Shown here: positions 23,204 to 30,993 of the stretch, piece by piece
Layout: each line of letters begins with the position of its first letter
Numbering within the stretch: the stretch's first letter is position 1
From: Planctomycetota bacterium
Lineage (GTDB): Bacteria; Planctomycetota; Planctomycetia; Planctomycetales; Planctomycetaceae
Assembly (NCBI GenBank): GCA_018242525.1
Contig: JAFEBS010000070.1
Span: forward strand, 1 to 37,328
Direction of reading: 5' to 3'
Length of the DNA stretch: 37,328 nucleotides
Made by a program: the position numbers and the translations under genes
Notes under the pieces: model-generated
What the model saw: the letters and a program-made list of their open reading frames with translations, nothing else
Databases searched by the model: none
Told to the model about the DNA's origin: nothing

Positions 23204-25042
23204 ATGATGACCCCGCCGAATCGTCTGACCGCAGGTCTTGCCCGCTGCTGCGTGCTGTTCGCAATCCTGGCGGTCTCTCCGATCGCTCGGGCGGCCGACG
23301 AGGAATCGAATACGATCGATTACCCGCTGGTGGTGATCAACTCGGCCAGCGTGCAGCGGTTACGTGACAATGCGCGGTTCATGTTTGAAACGGCCGAGCG
23401 CCCCGAGATGGTCAATGTCGTCGACAAATGGACCGAAACCACGCTGAAAGAGCTGAAGGGGATCGATCGCACCCGCCCGTTCGGGCTGATGATGTATCTG
23501 CCGTCCGGGTTTGTCGGTGCTCCCATCGGCATTTCGTACATCCCGATCACCGATGCCGACGAAGCGATGCAAACTTTAAGCTACGGCACGGGCGTGATAA
23601 CTCCGGTTGACGGCAAAAAGGGTTACGACACCATCCGTTACGGTGAATCGTTCGTCCTGAGAACACGCAAGGTCGGGGGATACCTGTTCCTGGTCGGGCC
23701 GGATGGCGACGAAACGACGCTCGAGAAGAATTTCCCGGATCCAACGAAACTGACAAGTCGCATCTCCAGCCAGTATGACATCGCCGTTTCATTGCAGATT
23801 AAAAACGTTCCGCCCGGAATGAGGTCGCTGTTTCTGGAGTTTCTGAAGATCTCGGCCCAGGCCGAACTGCAGCAGCGCGATGGCGAGCCGGATTCGGTGT
23901 ACCGACTGCGTCGCGCCAACGGTGACACCTGGCTGGAATTCATCGACCGCGTCGTCAACCAGGGTGAAGAAGTGACACTGGGAGTCAAGATGGACCCCGA
24001 GGGTCGCAAGGCCAACATTGATTTCGAAATCGCGGGGACATCTGACAGTAAGCTGGCGAAGTTCTTTCAGGATATGGCGGGCAAGCGGACTTATTTCGGC
24101 AACCTGCTGACGAATCCGTCCACGTTCACGATGTCCACTTCGTGGCTGCTGAGCGAAAAACAGAGGCCAATGCTGACCAGCTTCTTTGAAGCGGCCAAGA
24201 AAGACGTCAGTGCGGGCGCGGAGAAGAATAGCCTGGAAGGGATCAGCAAGGTCATTGACCCATTGTTCAAGGTCCTGATGTCCACGGCAGAGTCCGGGCA
24301 CATGGATGCGATCGCACAACTGGTCGGAACGGAACCCGGCAAATACGCCCTGCTGGTGGGAACCCGACTGACGGGAGGCCGCAACCTGCCCAACCAGGTC
24401 GCCGATCTGATCCAGTACATTAAGGACAACGGGAGCGGGAACGAGCAGATTTCAAAGGTGGAAATCGGAGCGAATGAAATCGATTCGTTCCCGGTTCATC
24501 GGTTGCAAGTGAATCCTCCCGACAAACCGGGGCAACGCATGTTCGGGGAAACCGCTCACGTGTATCTGTACGCGTCGCCACAGGCGTTGTGGTTCGCGTT
24601 TGGTGGCGATGCTGCCATGGATACCCTGCGCGATTCCGTGGCTCAGACGGCGTTGCCTCAGGATCCCCAGCAATCCCGCAATCGAATCCCGTTCCTGTTT
24701 GTGACGCACGCCAACAATTGGCTGACCGTGGCCAACGACGACAACGAACGAGCGAAGTCGTTTAACGAAACAGCACGTGCTTCCTTCAAGACGGACAACG
24801 ATTCGATGCAGGTCATCGTCCGCCCCACCGACAGCGGGGTCCGTTTGCGGGCTGAGTTTGAAGAAGGATTCATCGCCCTGATGGGCCGTGGGTTCACCAA
24901 GGGAATTGAAGGGGGGATTTTCAATGGTCCCCGTGCGAGACCCGACGGCCAAGGCGGACCCGGACGCGGTCCTCGCGGACGGTTCGGGAATCCGGGCAAC
25001 AACCCGGGTACCACCCCACCCAGGGCTGCTCCAGGGTCCTGA
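23204..25042 (+). CDS. Large secreted protein of unknown function
   Basis: The 612-residue protein begins with a Sec signal (about 1-30, cut near ARA-AD). It continues with a long mixed alpha/beta body that I cannot assign; stretches include TIDYPLVVINSASVQRLRDN, RPFGLMMYLPSG, and YLFLVGPDG. The last 45 residues or so are Gly/Pro/Arg/Asn-rich and probably disordered (GPRARPDGQGGPGRGPRG). Homologous-looking proteins with this build are, to my recollection, planctomycete hypothetical proteins. GGAA lies eight bases before the ATG. The PSP1-domain gene follows after 23 bp, so the two are probably co-transcribed. Confidence 0.75.
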   Translation: MMTPPNRLTAGLARCCVLFAILAVSPIARAADEESNTIDYPLVVINSASVQRLRDNARFMFETAERPEMVNVVDKWTETTLKELKGIDRTRPFGLMMYLPSGFVGAPIGISYIPITDADEAMQTLSYGTGVITPVDGKKGYDTIRYGESFVLRTRKVGGYLFLVGPDGDETTLEKNFPDPTKLTSRISSQYDIAVSLQIKNVPPGMRSLFLEFLKISAQAELQQRDGEPDSVYRLRRANGDTWLEFIDRVVNQGEEVTLGVKMDPEGRKANIDFEIAGTSDSKLAKFFQDMAGKRTYFGNLLTNPSTFTMSTSWLLSEKQRPMLTSFFEAAKKDVSAGAEKNSLEGISKVIDPLFKVLMSTAESGHMDAIAQLVGTEPGKYALLVGTRLTGGRNLPNQVADLIQYIKDNGSGNEQISKVEIGANEIDSFPVHRLQVNPPDKPGQRMFGETAHVYLYASPQALWFAFGGDAAMDTLRDSVAQTALPQDPQQSRNRIPFLFVTHANNWLTVANDDNERAKSFNETARASFKTDNDSMQVIVRPTDSGVRLRAEFEEGFIALMGRGFTKGIEGGIFNGPRARPDGQGGPGRGPRGRFGNPGNNPGTTPPRAAPGS

Positions 25043-25065
25043 ATCAAAGTTCTTTGCTCTGCCGG

Positions 25066-25641
25066 ATGGATATCTTCACCATGATCGAGACTGCAGTCCA
25101 ACGTCCTGATGCGGTTGCCGCAACCGGCATCTTCCTGGTCCGCTATGGAACTGTTCCCGAGGTTGCCCGGTTTGTCGACCAGAACGATTGCCAGCCGCAA
25201 CGCGGGGAAACGGTGGTTGTGGAAACTCATCGTGGACACCAGATCGGAACGGTGCTGGAAAAGCTCAAGCCGTCGCCCGGGATCAATGCCGCGGATGTGG
25301 ATTTTCGGATCGACCGCGTCGCCACCTCTGTGGACCAGTCCACCGCTCGGACGCTGACTGGCGAATGTGAGGATGCCTTTGAGGAATGGTGTGCCCGAAT
25401 CCTGAATTGGAATCTCAACCTGGAATTGATCGACCTGGAATGGACTCTGGATCATCAGAAGCTGATTCTGTATGTCCTGTGTGAACGGGGACCCGACAGT
25501 ACCAAGCTGGCCCTGCAGGCGGCCGCGGCCGGCCTGGGGATCATTGAAGTTCAACCGGTTTCGGCGACGGGTCTCGTCCAACCGGAACCCTCCGGAGGGG
25601 GCTGTGGCACGGGTGGCGGAGGGTGTGGCTGCTCGCACTGA
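25066..25641 (+). CDS. PSP1-domain protein with Cys/Gly-rich tail
   Basis: The 191-residue protein matches the PSP1 C-terminal domain family, whose best-known bacterial member is RicT (YaaT) of the Bacillus RNA-processing Y-complex. Visible stretches are RGHQIGTVLEKLKP (about 56-69), and LELIDLEWTLDHQKLILYVL, read around residues 119-138. The domain ends near IIEVQPVSA. The tail GGGCGTGGGGCGCSH carries three cysteines and a histidine, which could bind a metal; RicT-type proteins also use cysteines for iron-sulphur clusters, but elsewhere. TTG 25054 and ATG 25081 are alternative starts; ATG 25066 was chosen without strong ribosome-site support. It lies 23 bp after the 612-residue protein gene. 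The role is unknown. Confidence 0.75.
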   Translation: MDIFTMIETAVQRPDAVAATGIFLVRYGTVPEVARFVDQNDCQPQRGETVVVETHRGHQIGTVLEKLKPSPGINAADVDFRIDRVATSVDQSTARTLTGECEDAFEEWCARILNWNLNLELIDLEWTLDHQKLILYVLCERGPDSTKLALQAAAAGLGIIEVQPVSATGLVQPEPSGGGCGTGGGGCGCSH

Positions 25642-25679
25642 CAATTCGCAGGCCAGCCTTTGTTTTCGTCGTCTTTCCT

Positions 25680-25745
25680 GTAGCTGACTTCGTGAGGATT
25701 CAGGCGTGCTGCTGGCAGCTTCCGAAGTCTCACGACTTCGGCTAC
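25680..25745. repeat. GTAGC...GCTAC palindromic intergenic repeat
   Basis: GTAGCTGACTTCGTGAGGATTC (in part, from 25680) is an imperfect inverted copy of the right arm ending ACGACTTCGGCTAC at 25745. The right arm holds its own perfect hairpin, CCGAAGTC-TCAC-GACTTCGG (25722-25741). The element fills most of the 123-bp gap between the PSP1 gene and the HTTM pair. I recall similar 'GTAGCCGAAGTC' palindromes scattered in planctomycete genomes. It may end or attenuate transcription from the PSP1 gene. Confidence 0.6.
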
Positions 25746-25764
25746 AAAAACGGCAGGCTCTCTC

Positions 25765-26337
25765 ATGACAGTTCGCAGCCCGGTCACTGCTCCTGCACAG
25801 CCTTCGATTCGCGACGGCTTCGTGAATGGCTTCATTGCCATCGTCGTCGTCCTGTTTGCCTTGGATACTCTTCCGTGTACGCCGCCGTCGATCCGGGCCG
25901 GGATCGAACCGCTGTTGAACACGACCGGTTTGTGGCAGGGGACATGGACCCTGTTTGCTCCGATTCCGGATCGACGCAACCACCGTTTACACGCGACGAT
26001 CGACTTCACCGATGGCCAGCGCAAGATCTGGAATTCTCCAGATTGGCGTTCGCAATCGCCGTGGCGGCGTTTTGTCGGCCATCGGGAAACAGAATTCCTC
26101 GAAAAAGTCTGGCTGGAGGAAAACTCTCACGTCTGGCCCGCGTTCGCCCAGTCTCTGGTTCGCTCGGAGGTGGAAACGCATGGCTCTGAGCGGCAGCCAA
26201 AGCAGGTGGTGCTGTCCGTCGAATGGGGCGATATTCCACCCCCGATCCCTGGCCAATGGACTCCAGCGGCAATCCCCATCCCGCTGGATCATCAACAGGA
26301 GTACTTTCGGTTGCTTTACCCGGAACAATCGGAATGA
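25765..26337 (+). CDS. Small single-pass membrane protein coupled to an HTTM gene
   Basis: This 190-residue protein has one hydrophobic helix (about 18-35, FVNGFIAIVVVLFALDTL). A soluble region rich in tryptophan and proline follows (WQGTWTLFAPIPDRRN, SPDWRSQSPWRRFV). I do not recognise a named domain. Its last codons overlap the start of the HTTM gene as ATGA (26334-26337), a sign of translational coupling, so the two products probably act together in the membrane. The start ATG has no strong ribosome site; CAGGCTCTCTC precedes it. The repeat at 25680-25745 lies just upstream. Confidence 0.7.
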   Translation: MTVRSPVTAPAQPSIRDGFVNGFIAIVVVLFALDTLPCTPPSIRAGIEPLLNTTGLWQGTWTLFAPIPDRRNHRLHATIDFTDGQRKIWNSPDWRSQSPWRRFVGHRETEFLEKVWLEENSHVWPAFAQSLVRSEVETHGSERQPKQVVLSVEWGDIPPPIPGQWTPAAIPIPLDHQQEYFRLLYPEQSE

Positions 26338-27272
26338 AGCCGGCATCCCTCAACTCGACGTGGAGCAGATGGAAGCAGGAAACGCATTCCTTCTTCCACG
26401 CTCCCGTTGATGTACGCGTGGTGGCCGTGTTACGGATTGGATACGCGAGCTTGTTGCTGATCAATGTCCTCTGCTGGTGGCCCGACCTGGATCGCTGGTT
26501 TGCCGACTCAGGCGTGTTGAGCCTGGCCGCTTCCAGAACGGTGATCAATCCTCAATGCGTGACGCTGTTCCAGGTCCTGCCGACGGATCGCACGACGCTG
26601 CACATTGTTTACGGCATCTTCGTCACGCAACTGGTCGCGTTGCTCGTCGGCTGGAAGCCACGCCTGCAGGCCATCTGCACATACGTCTGGCTGGTCTCGT
26701 TTCAACACCGCAACAACCTGATCTTTGAAGGCGAAGACACGCTGTTTCGGATCTTCGGGTTCCTGCTGATGTTCATGCCGCTGGGCAACGCCTGGTCTGT
26801 CGACCGGTGGCTGAAACGCGCCGTTCGCCCGAGCACGCCGTTGACAACCGTGGACGGTTGGCCCGTTCGCCTGCTGCAGCTCGAAATGACCATGCTGTAC
26901 TTCTCGGCCGCGTGGAGCAAGTTGCTGGGCGCCCTCTGGCGCGACGGGACGGCTCTATACTATGTGACGAGGCTCGACGAGTATTGGGGACGCTTTCCCA
27001 TCCCCGCGATGGTCGTCGATTCGGAATGGATCCTCCGCGGGCTGACCTGGTCGACCATGGCGCTGGAATTCGCGATTCCAGTCCTGATCTGGTTTGCACC
27101 AACACGTCGCTTCGCCCTGGTACTGGTCGTGGTTTTCCACCTGGCCTGCGACTACACCATGCACTTGTTCTTGTTTCACTGGATCATGCTGGTGGGATGG
27201 ATGGCGTTTCTGCGACCGGAAGACTTTTGTTGTCAATCAAATCGTCGCTTTCGTAGCGACGAAGTCAGTTGA
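26334..27272 (+). CDS. HTTM-domain membrane protein (vitamin K gamma-carboxylase-like)
   Basis: From the ATG in the ATGA overlap the protein has 312 residues and about six or seven transmembrane helices. Features match the HTTM domain shared with vitamin K-dependent gamma-carboxylase: an N-terminal helix with VLRIGYASLLLINVLCWWPD, the loop QHRNNLIFEGEDTLFRIFGF, MFMPLGNAWSVDRW, YFSAAWSKLLGALWRDG and VVVFHLACDYTMHLFLF. Bacterial HTTM proteins have mostly unknown substrates; whether this one carboxylates or oxidises anything is not shown. A longer in-frame extension upstream to 26223 overlaps the previous gene heavily and is rejected. The C-terminal residues (FRSDEVS) are encoded by a small palindrome at 27246-27264. 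It is convergent with the DUF1501 gene. Confidence 0.85.
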   Translation: MKPASLNSTWSRWKQETHSFFHAPVDVRVVAVLRIGYASLLLINVLCWWPDLDRWFADSGVLSLAASRTVINPQCVTLFQVLPTDRTTLHIVYGIFVTQLVALLVGWKPRLQAICTYVWLVSFQHRNNLIFEGEDTLFRIFGFLLMFMPLGNAWSVDRWLKRAVRPSTPLTTVDGWPVRLLQLEMTMLYFSAAWSKLLGALWRDGTALYYVTRLDEYWGRFPIPAMVVDSEWILRGLTWSTMALEFAIPVLIWFAPTRRFALVLVVVFHLACDYTMHLFLFHWIMLVGWMAFLRPEDFCCQSNRRFRSDEVS

Positions 27273-27393
27273 GTGAATATGACACTTTCATCGTGTGATG
27301 ATCGTGATTTGCGTGTAAGTTTTGGCGAGCGACCAACGGGAGCGACTGTTGCAGTTCTCGAGCGGTAGCTCGAATTGGGTTAGGGCACTGCCC

Positions 27394-28767
27394 TCAGATG
27401 ATCGGCAATACGTCTCCATCGCAGATGGGCAGCGGACGATTCAGCATGTCGCGGAGCTCGGCACGGGGCGAGATTCCCATCAGATGGAACATCGTGGCGT
27501 GAACATCGGGCGGCGTGCAGGCCAGCGTTTTCGGGAATGCTCCCTTGTCGTCACTGCTGCCGTACACCTGGCCCCCCTGGATGCCTCCGCCGGCCAGTGC
27601 AATGGAATAGACGTAGGGATAATGGTCGCGGCCAGCGCCACCGTTGATGTTTGGTGTCCGGCCAAAGTCGGTCAGGACAACTACCAGGGTTTCTGCCAAT
27701 GTTCCGCGGTCGGACAAGTCCTGCAGCAAGGCGGACGTTCCCTGGTCGAAGACTGGTAACAGCCGCTGCTTCAGGCGATTGAAGTTGTCGCCATGAGTGT
27801 CCCACATGTCGCCCGATGCCCCGTTCAAGTCTCCAGCGGCCAGACAGACCTGAACAATCGGAACACCGGCTTCCGTCAGGCGACGGGCCAGCAGCAAGCT
27901 GTGTCCGCCAATGTGCCTGCCGTACGTCTCACGCACTTTCGGGTCTTCCCGGTCCAGGTTGTACGCCTCCTTCACCGCCGCTCCCGCCAGGATGTCTTCC
28001 GCCAGATCGTGAAAATGTTGAAAGCTGCTGTGCTCGGGCTGGCGGCGTGATGCTGGATCCAGGGTCTCCAGCAGGCTGCGGCGATTGGTCAACCGGGGAA
28101 CGTCGACGTCATTCAAGTTCAGCACTTCAGACCCCAATGATCGGGACACCCCTGCGAAGGCTTCGCCGCTGGGGGTGCGGATCACGATCGGGTCGCATTG
28201 AACTCCCAGCCAGCCGCCGTATTCGCCCGCTTGCAGGGTTCCGTTGTCAACAAGCGGATACGGTAGTCGCACGGCCCCCGGGACGCCGCGTGGTGCGGTT
28301 CGGAACTTCGTGACGACCGCTGGCAGCGACGGCCAGTCGTTCCGTTCCGGAGCGATGTTTCCGACCCGTGGAGGTTTGTGGCCGGTCAGGTTCCAGTACA
28401 TGCCGCGACCGTGAGCGGGGTCGTCGTGATGAATTGAGCGAATGATCGCCAGCTTGTCGGTCTGTTGAGCCAGCAACGGCAGGTGTTCGCCGATCTGTAT
28501 TCCGGGGACGGCGGTCGAAATCGGTGAAAACTCACCCCGCACTTCCTTGGGAGCGCTTGGCTTCAAATCCAACGATTCCAGGTGACTCATCCCTCCCCAC
28601 AGGTAGACGATGATGCACGATTTCGCTTTGACGGGCAGATGAACCTGTTCGGCGGCTGCGGAGCGCAGTTGCAGGAAGCCGGGCAAGGACAACCCAGACA
28701 ACGTGGCACTGGTGGCCAATGCCTGGCGACGTGACATCCGGTCGGTAGAGATCAACGGAGTTTGCAT
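27394..28767 (-). CDS. DUF1501 exported protein
   Basis: The 457-residue protein belongs to the DUF1501 family (alkaline-phosphatase/sulfatase-like fold) that is abundant in planctomycetes. It has a Tat-like start (MSRRQALATSATLSGLSLPG) with an arginine pair but not the full consensus. Visible family features include IIVYLWGGMSHLESLDLKP, HHDDPAHGRGMYWNLTGHKP, WDTHGDNFNRLKQRLLPVFD, and VVVLTDFGRTPNINGGAGRDH. Family members usually sit beside a DUF1549/DUF1553 cytochrome-type protein; none is here. ATG 28767 and ATG 28737 (MSRR) are both possible starts. It is divergent from the amidohydrolase gene across a 384-bp gap. Its chemical role is unknown. Confidence 0.88.
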   Translation of the reverse strand: MQTPLISTDRMSRRQALATSATLSGLSLPGFLQLRSAAAEQVHLPVKAKSCIIVYLWGGMSHLESLDLKPSAPKEVRGEFSPISTAVPGIQIGEHLPLLAQQTDKLAIIRSIHHDDPAHGRGMYWNLTGHKPPRVGNIAPERNDWPSLPAVVTKFRTAPRGVPGAVRLPYPLVDNGTLQAGEYGGWLGVQCDPIVIRTPSGEAFAGVSRSLGSEVLNLNDVDVPRLTNRRSLLETLDPASRRQPEHSSFQHFHDLAEDILAGAAVKEAYNLDREDPKVRETYGRHIGGHSLLLARRLTEAGVPIVQVCLAAGDLNGASGDMWDTHGDNFNRLKQRLLPVFDQGTSALLQDLSDRGTLAETLVVVLTDFGRTPNINGGAGRDHYPYVYSIALAGGGIQGGQVYGSSDDKGAFPKTLACTPPDVHATMFHLMGISPRAELRDMLNRPLPICDGDVLPII

Positions 28768-29151
28768 GGCAGGAGCCTCGGCGGCAGGTAACTCATCTCG
28801 AACGGCAGGATGCAGTCGGCAGTTGTCACATTATTGCAGAAACGCGTTATTTTCGGAATCGCATCTGCCGAAATTGATGTCTGCGTTCATTCACTTTCGG
28901 ATCGTCACGGTCCTGAACCTGAAGGAAGGTTAGACAGAAATCCTGCTGACGAAAAATAACTGCCCCGGGTGATCGGCACGGCAACGACCCGCGGCGGCTA
29001 GCGCCTTGCGGCTCACAGGGAATGCCTCGATCCCGCGCCAGTGGCCGGGATTCAAGACCACCACGCTTGCAGTCTGCCTGCTACGCTTGAGATCAGGCGC
29101 ACTTGTGCGTCCAATGAGCACTGGCCCAACTCAATTGTTCCGGAGTCCGTC
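28768..29151. other. Divergent intergenic region
   Basis: These 384 bp between the DUF1501 and amidohydrolase genes contain no convincing gene. The recognisable content is a hairpin, ATCCCGCGCC (29030-29039) against GGCCGGGAT (29043-29051) with one bulge, just after CGGCTAGCGCCTTGCGGCTC (28994-29013). The latter resembles intergenic repeats I recall from planctomycetes. Promoters for both flanking genes should lie here but are not identified. Confidence 0.35.
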
Positions 29152-30885
29152 ATGCGAATTTCGATCTGGTCCTGTGTGGCGACATGTTTGCTTTCTGGTT
29201 TCACGGGCAGACTGGCCGCACAACCGCCGGACTTGATTGTCCATCATGGCAAGTTCGCCACGGTCAATAACATGTTTTCGATCGTGGAAGCGATGGCCGT
29301 GCGCGGAGATCGCATTCAGGCTGTGGGTACGAATGGTGACATCCTGAAACTGAGCGGCCCCGCGACAAAACTGATCGATCTGCGTGGGCAGACCGTCATT
29401 CCAGGCCTGTGCGATTCCCACGTTCATGCCACAGGTGCGGCTCTGTACGAATACGATCATCCGATTCCCGAGATGGATACCGTGGCCGATGTCCTGAAGT
29501 ATATCGGCAGCCGGGCGGAAGCCCTGCCCGATGGAGATTGGATTGTCGTTCGCCAGGTCTTCATCACGCGGTTGCGGGATCAACGCTATCCAACCCGCCG
29601 GGAACTCGATTCCGTCAGTCCGAAGAATCCGGTCATGTTCAGTACCGGGCCCGATTGCGTTTGTAACTCACTGGCCCTGGAGCTGAATGGCATTGATCGT
29701 GACTTCAAGATCACAGATGGCAAGGCGGGGCAAATCGAAAAAGATCCCGTCACCGGTGAATTGACGGGCATCCTGCGGAGTGCGTCGCGATTGATAAAAA
29801 CGAAGTCCCATGAGAAAACGGCCACGCTCGAAGATCGGATGCAGCGTCTGAAGCAGTTGTTCACCGACTACAACTCGGTCGGTCTGACCAGCATCGCCGA
29901 CCGGTCCGCCGGGGACGACGCTGTCAAAGCGTACTCGCAATTGAAGGAACGCGGAGAACTCTCCTGCCGGGTGTTCCTGTCGTACAGCGTGAACGGCAGC
30001 GGCAGCCGGAAGGATGTCGAGACGGGGATTCAGAAGGCGGCCGATCACCCGCTGCACAAGTACGACAACCGGTTGTGGCTGCGGGGAATCAAGGTCTTCC
30101 TGGACGGCGGAATGCTGACGGGCAGCGCCTACATGCGCCAGCCGTGGGGGAAAAGCGAGATTTATTCGATTACAGATCCCGAGTACCGCGGGCTGCGATT
30201 TATCCCTCAGGAAGAACTGGTCCACATGGCCCGGTTTGCACTGCAGCGGGAACTGCAGTTCACCGCACACTCTGTGGGAGATGCCGCGGTCCATGCCTTG
30301 ATTGAGGCGTATGCGGAAATCAACAAGGACTTTCCGGTGCGCCCCTGTCGCCCTTGTATTACGCATTGCAATTTCATGAGCCTGGAGGCGATTGAGCAGA
30401 TGCAGCATTTGGGAATCGTCGCCGATCTGCAGCCCGCGTGGCTGTGGCTGGACGGAGCGACATTGCGAAAGCAGTTTGGGGACGAACGCCTGGCGTATTT
30501 CCAGCCTTACAAGACGCTGGATGAACACGGAGTCATCGTCGGCGGCGGTTCGGATCATATGCAGAGGATTGGCAGCCTGAGATCGGTGAACCCGTACAAT
30601 CCGTTCCTGGGAATGTGGATCACCCTGGCGCGGCTGCCAAGACGCACCGATCAACCGCTGCATCCAGAACAGGCCTTGTCACGGGAACTCGCCCTGCGAC
30701 TCTACACAATCAACAATGCGTTTCTGACGTTTGAAGAAAAAGAGAAGGGATCGCTGGAAGCGGGCAAGCTGGCCGATTTTGTTGTCTTGAAGACAGACCT
30801 GCTGACCTGTCCGGTGGATGAAGTGCGCAACATCGCGGTCGACGAAACCTATGTCGGCGGACAACGTGTGTACAAGGCCGAGTGA
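29152..30885 (+). CDS. Exported amidohydrolase family 3 protein (YtcJ-like)
   Basis: From the ATG at 29152 (GGAG eight bases upstream) the protein has 577 residues and a Sec signal ending near LAA-QP. The rest is an amidohydrolase-3 composite: an N-terminal beta-sandwich (DLIVHHGKFATVN, IQAVGTNGDI, DLRGQTVIPGLCD), a metal-binding TIM barrel, and a C-terminal return to the sandwich (GSLEAGKLADFVVLKTD). Metal and catalytic residues are visible: H90 and H92 in DSHVHA, H373 in AHSVGD, H405 in ITHCNF and D468 in GGSDHM. YtcJ-like enzymes cleave N-substituted formamides and related amides; the substrate here is unknown. It heads a plus-strand set with the CehA-like gene (108 bp later). Confidence 0.9.
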   Translation: MRISIWSCVATCLLSGFTGRLAAQPPDLIVHHGKFATVNNMFSIVEAMAVRGDRIQAVGTNGDILKLSGPATKLIDLRGQTVIPGLCDSHVHATGAALYEYDHPIPEMDTVADVLKYIGSRAEALPDGDWIVVRQVFITRLRDQRYPTRRELDSVSPKNPVMFSTGPDCVCNSLALELNGIDRDFKITDGKAGQIEKDPVTGELTGILRSASRLIKTKSHEKTATLEDRMQRLKQLFTDYNSVGLTSIADRSAGDDAVKAYSQLKERGELSCRVFLSYSVNGSGSRKDVETGIQKAADHPLHKYDNRLWLRGIKVFLDGGMLTGSAYMRQPWGKSEIYSITDPEYRGLRFIPQEELVHMARFALQRELQFTAHSVGDAAVHALIEAYAEINKDFPVRPCRPCITHCNFMSLEAIEQMQHLGIVADLQPAWLWLDGATLRKQFGDERLAYFQPYKTLDEHGVIVGGGSDHMQRIGSLRSVNPYNPFLGMWITLARLPRRTDQPLHPEQALSRELALRLYTINNAFLTFEEKEKGSLEAGKLADFVVLKTDLLTCPVDEVRNIAVDETYVGGQRVYKAE

Positions 30886-30993
30886 AGATTCTGGATTGAG
30901 TGCTCGACGACAAATCCCTGGCTGGCCCTTCGAACGGGTGCGATGAGGTGTGAACAGTTCAGAACCTGGCGACAACGGAAGCCCGTACCCAAA

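Noticed and set aside
24658..25983. 441-codon minus-strand open frame crossing three plus-strand genes
   Set aside because: It runs through the 612-residue protein, the PSP1 gene and a palindromic repeat, and shows only low-complexity Arg/Pro/Ser sequence.
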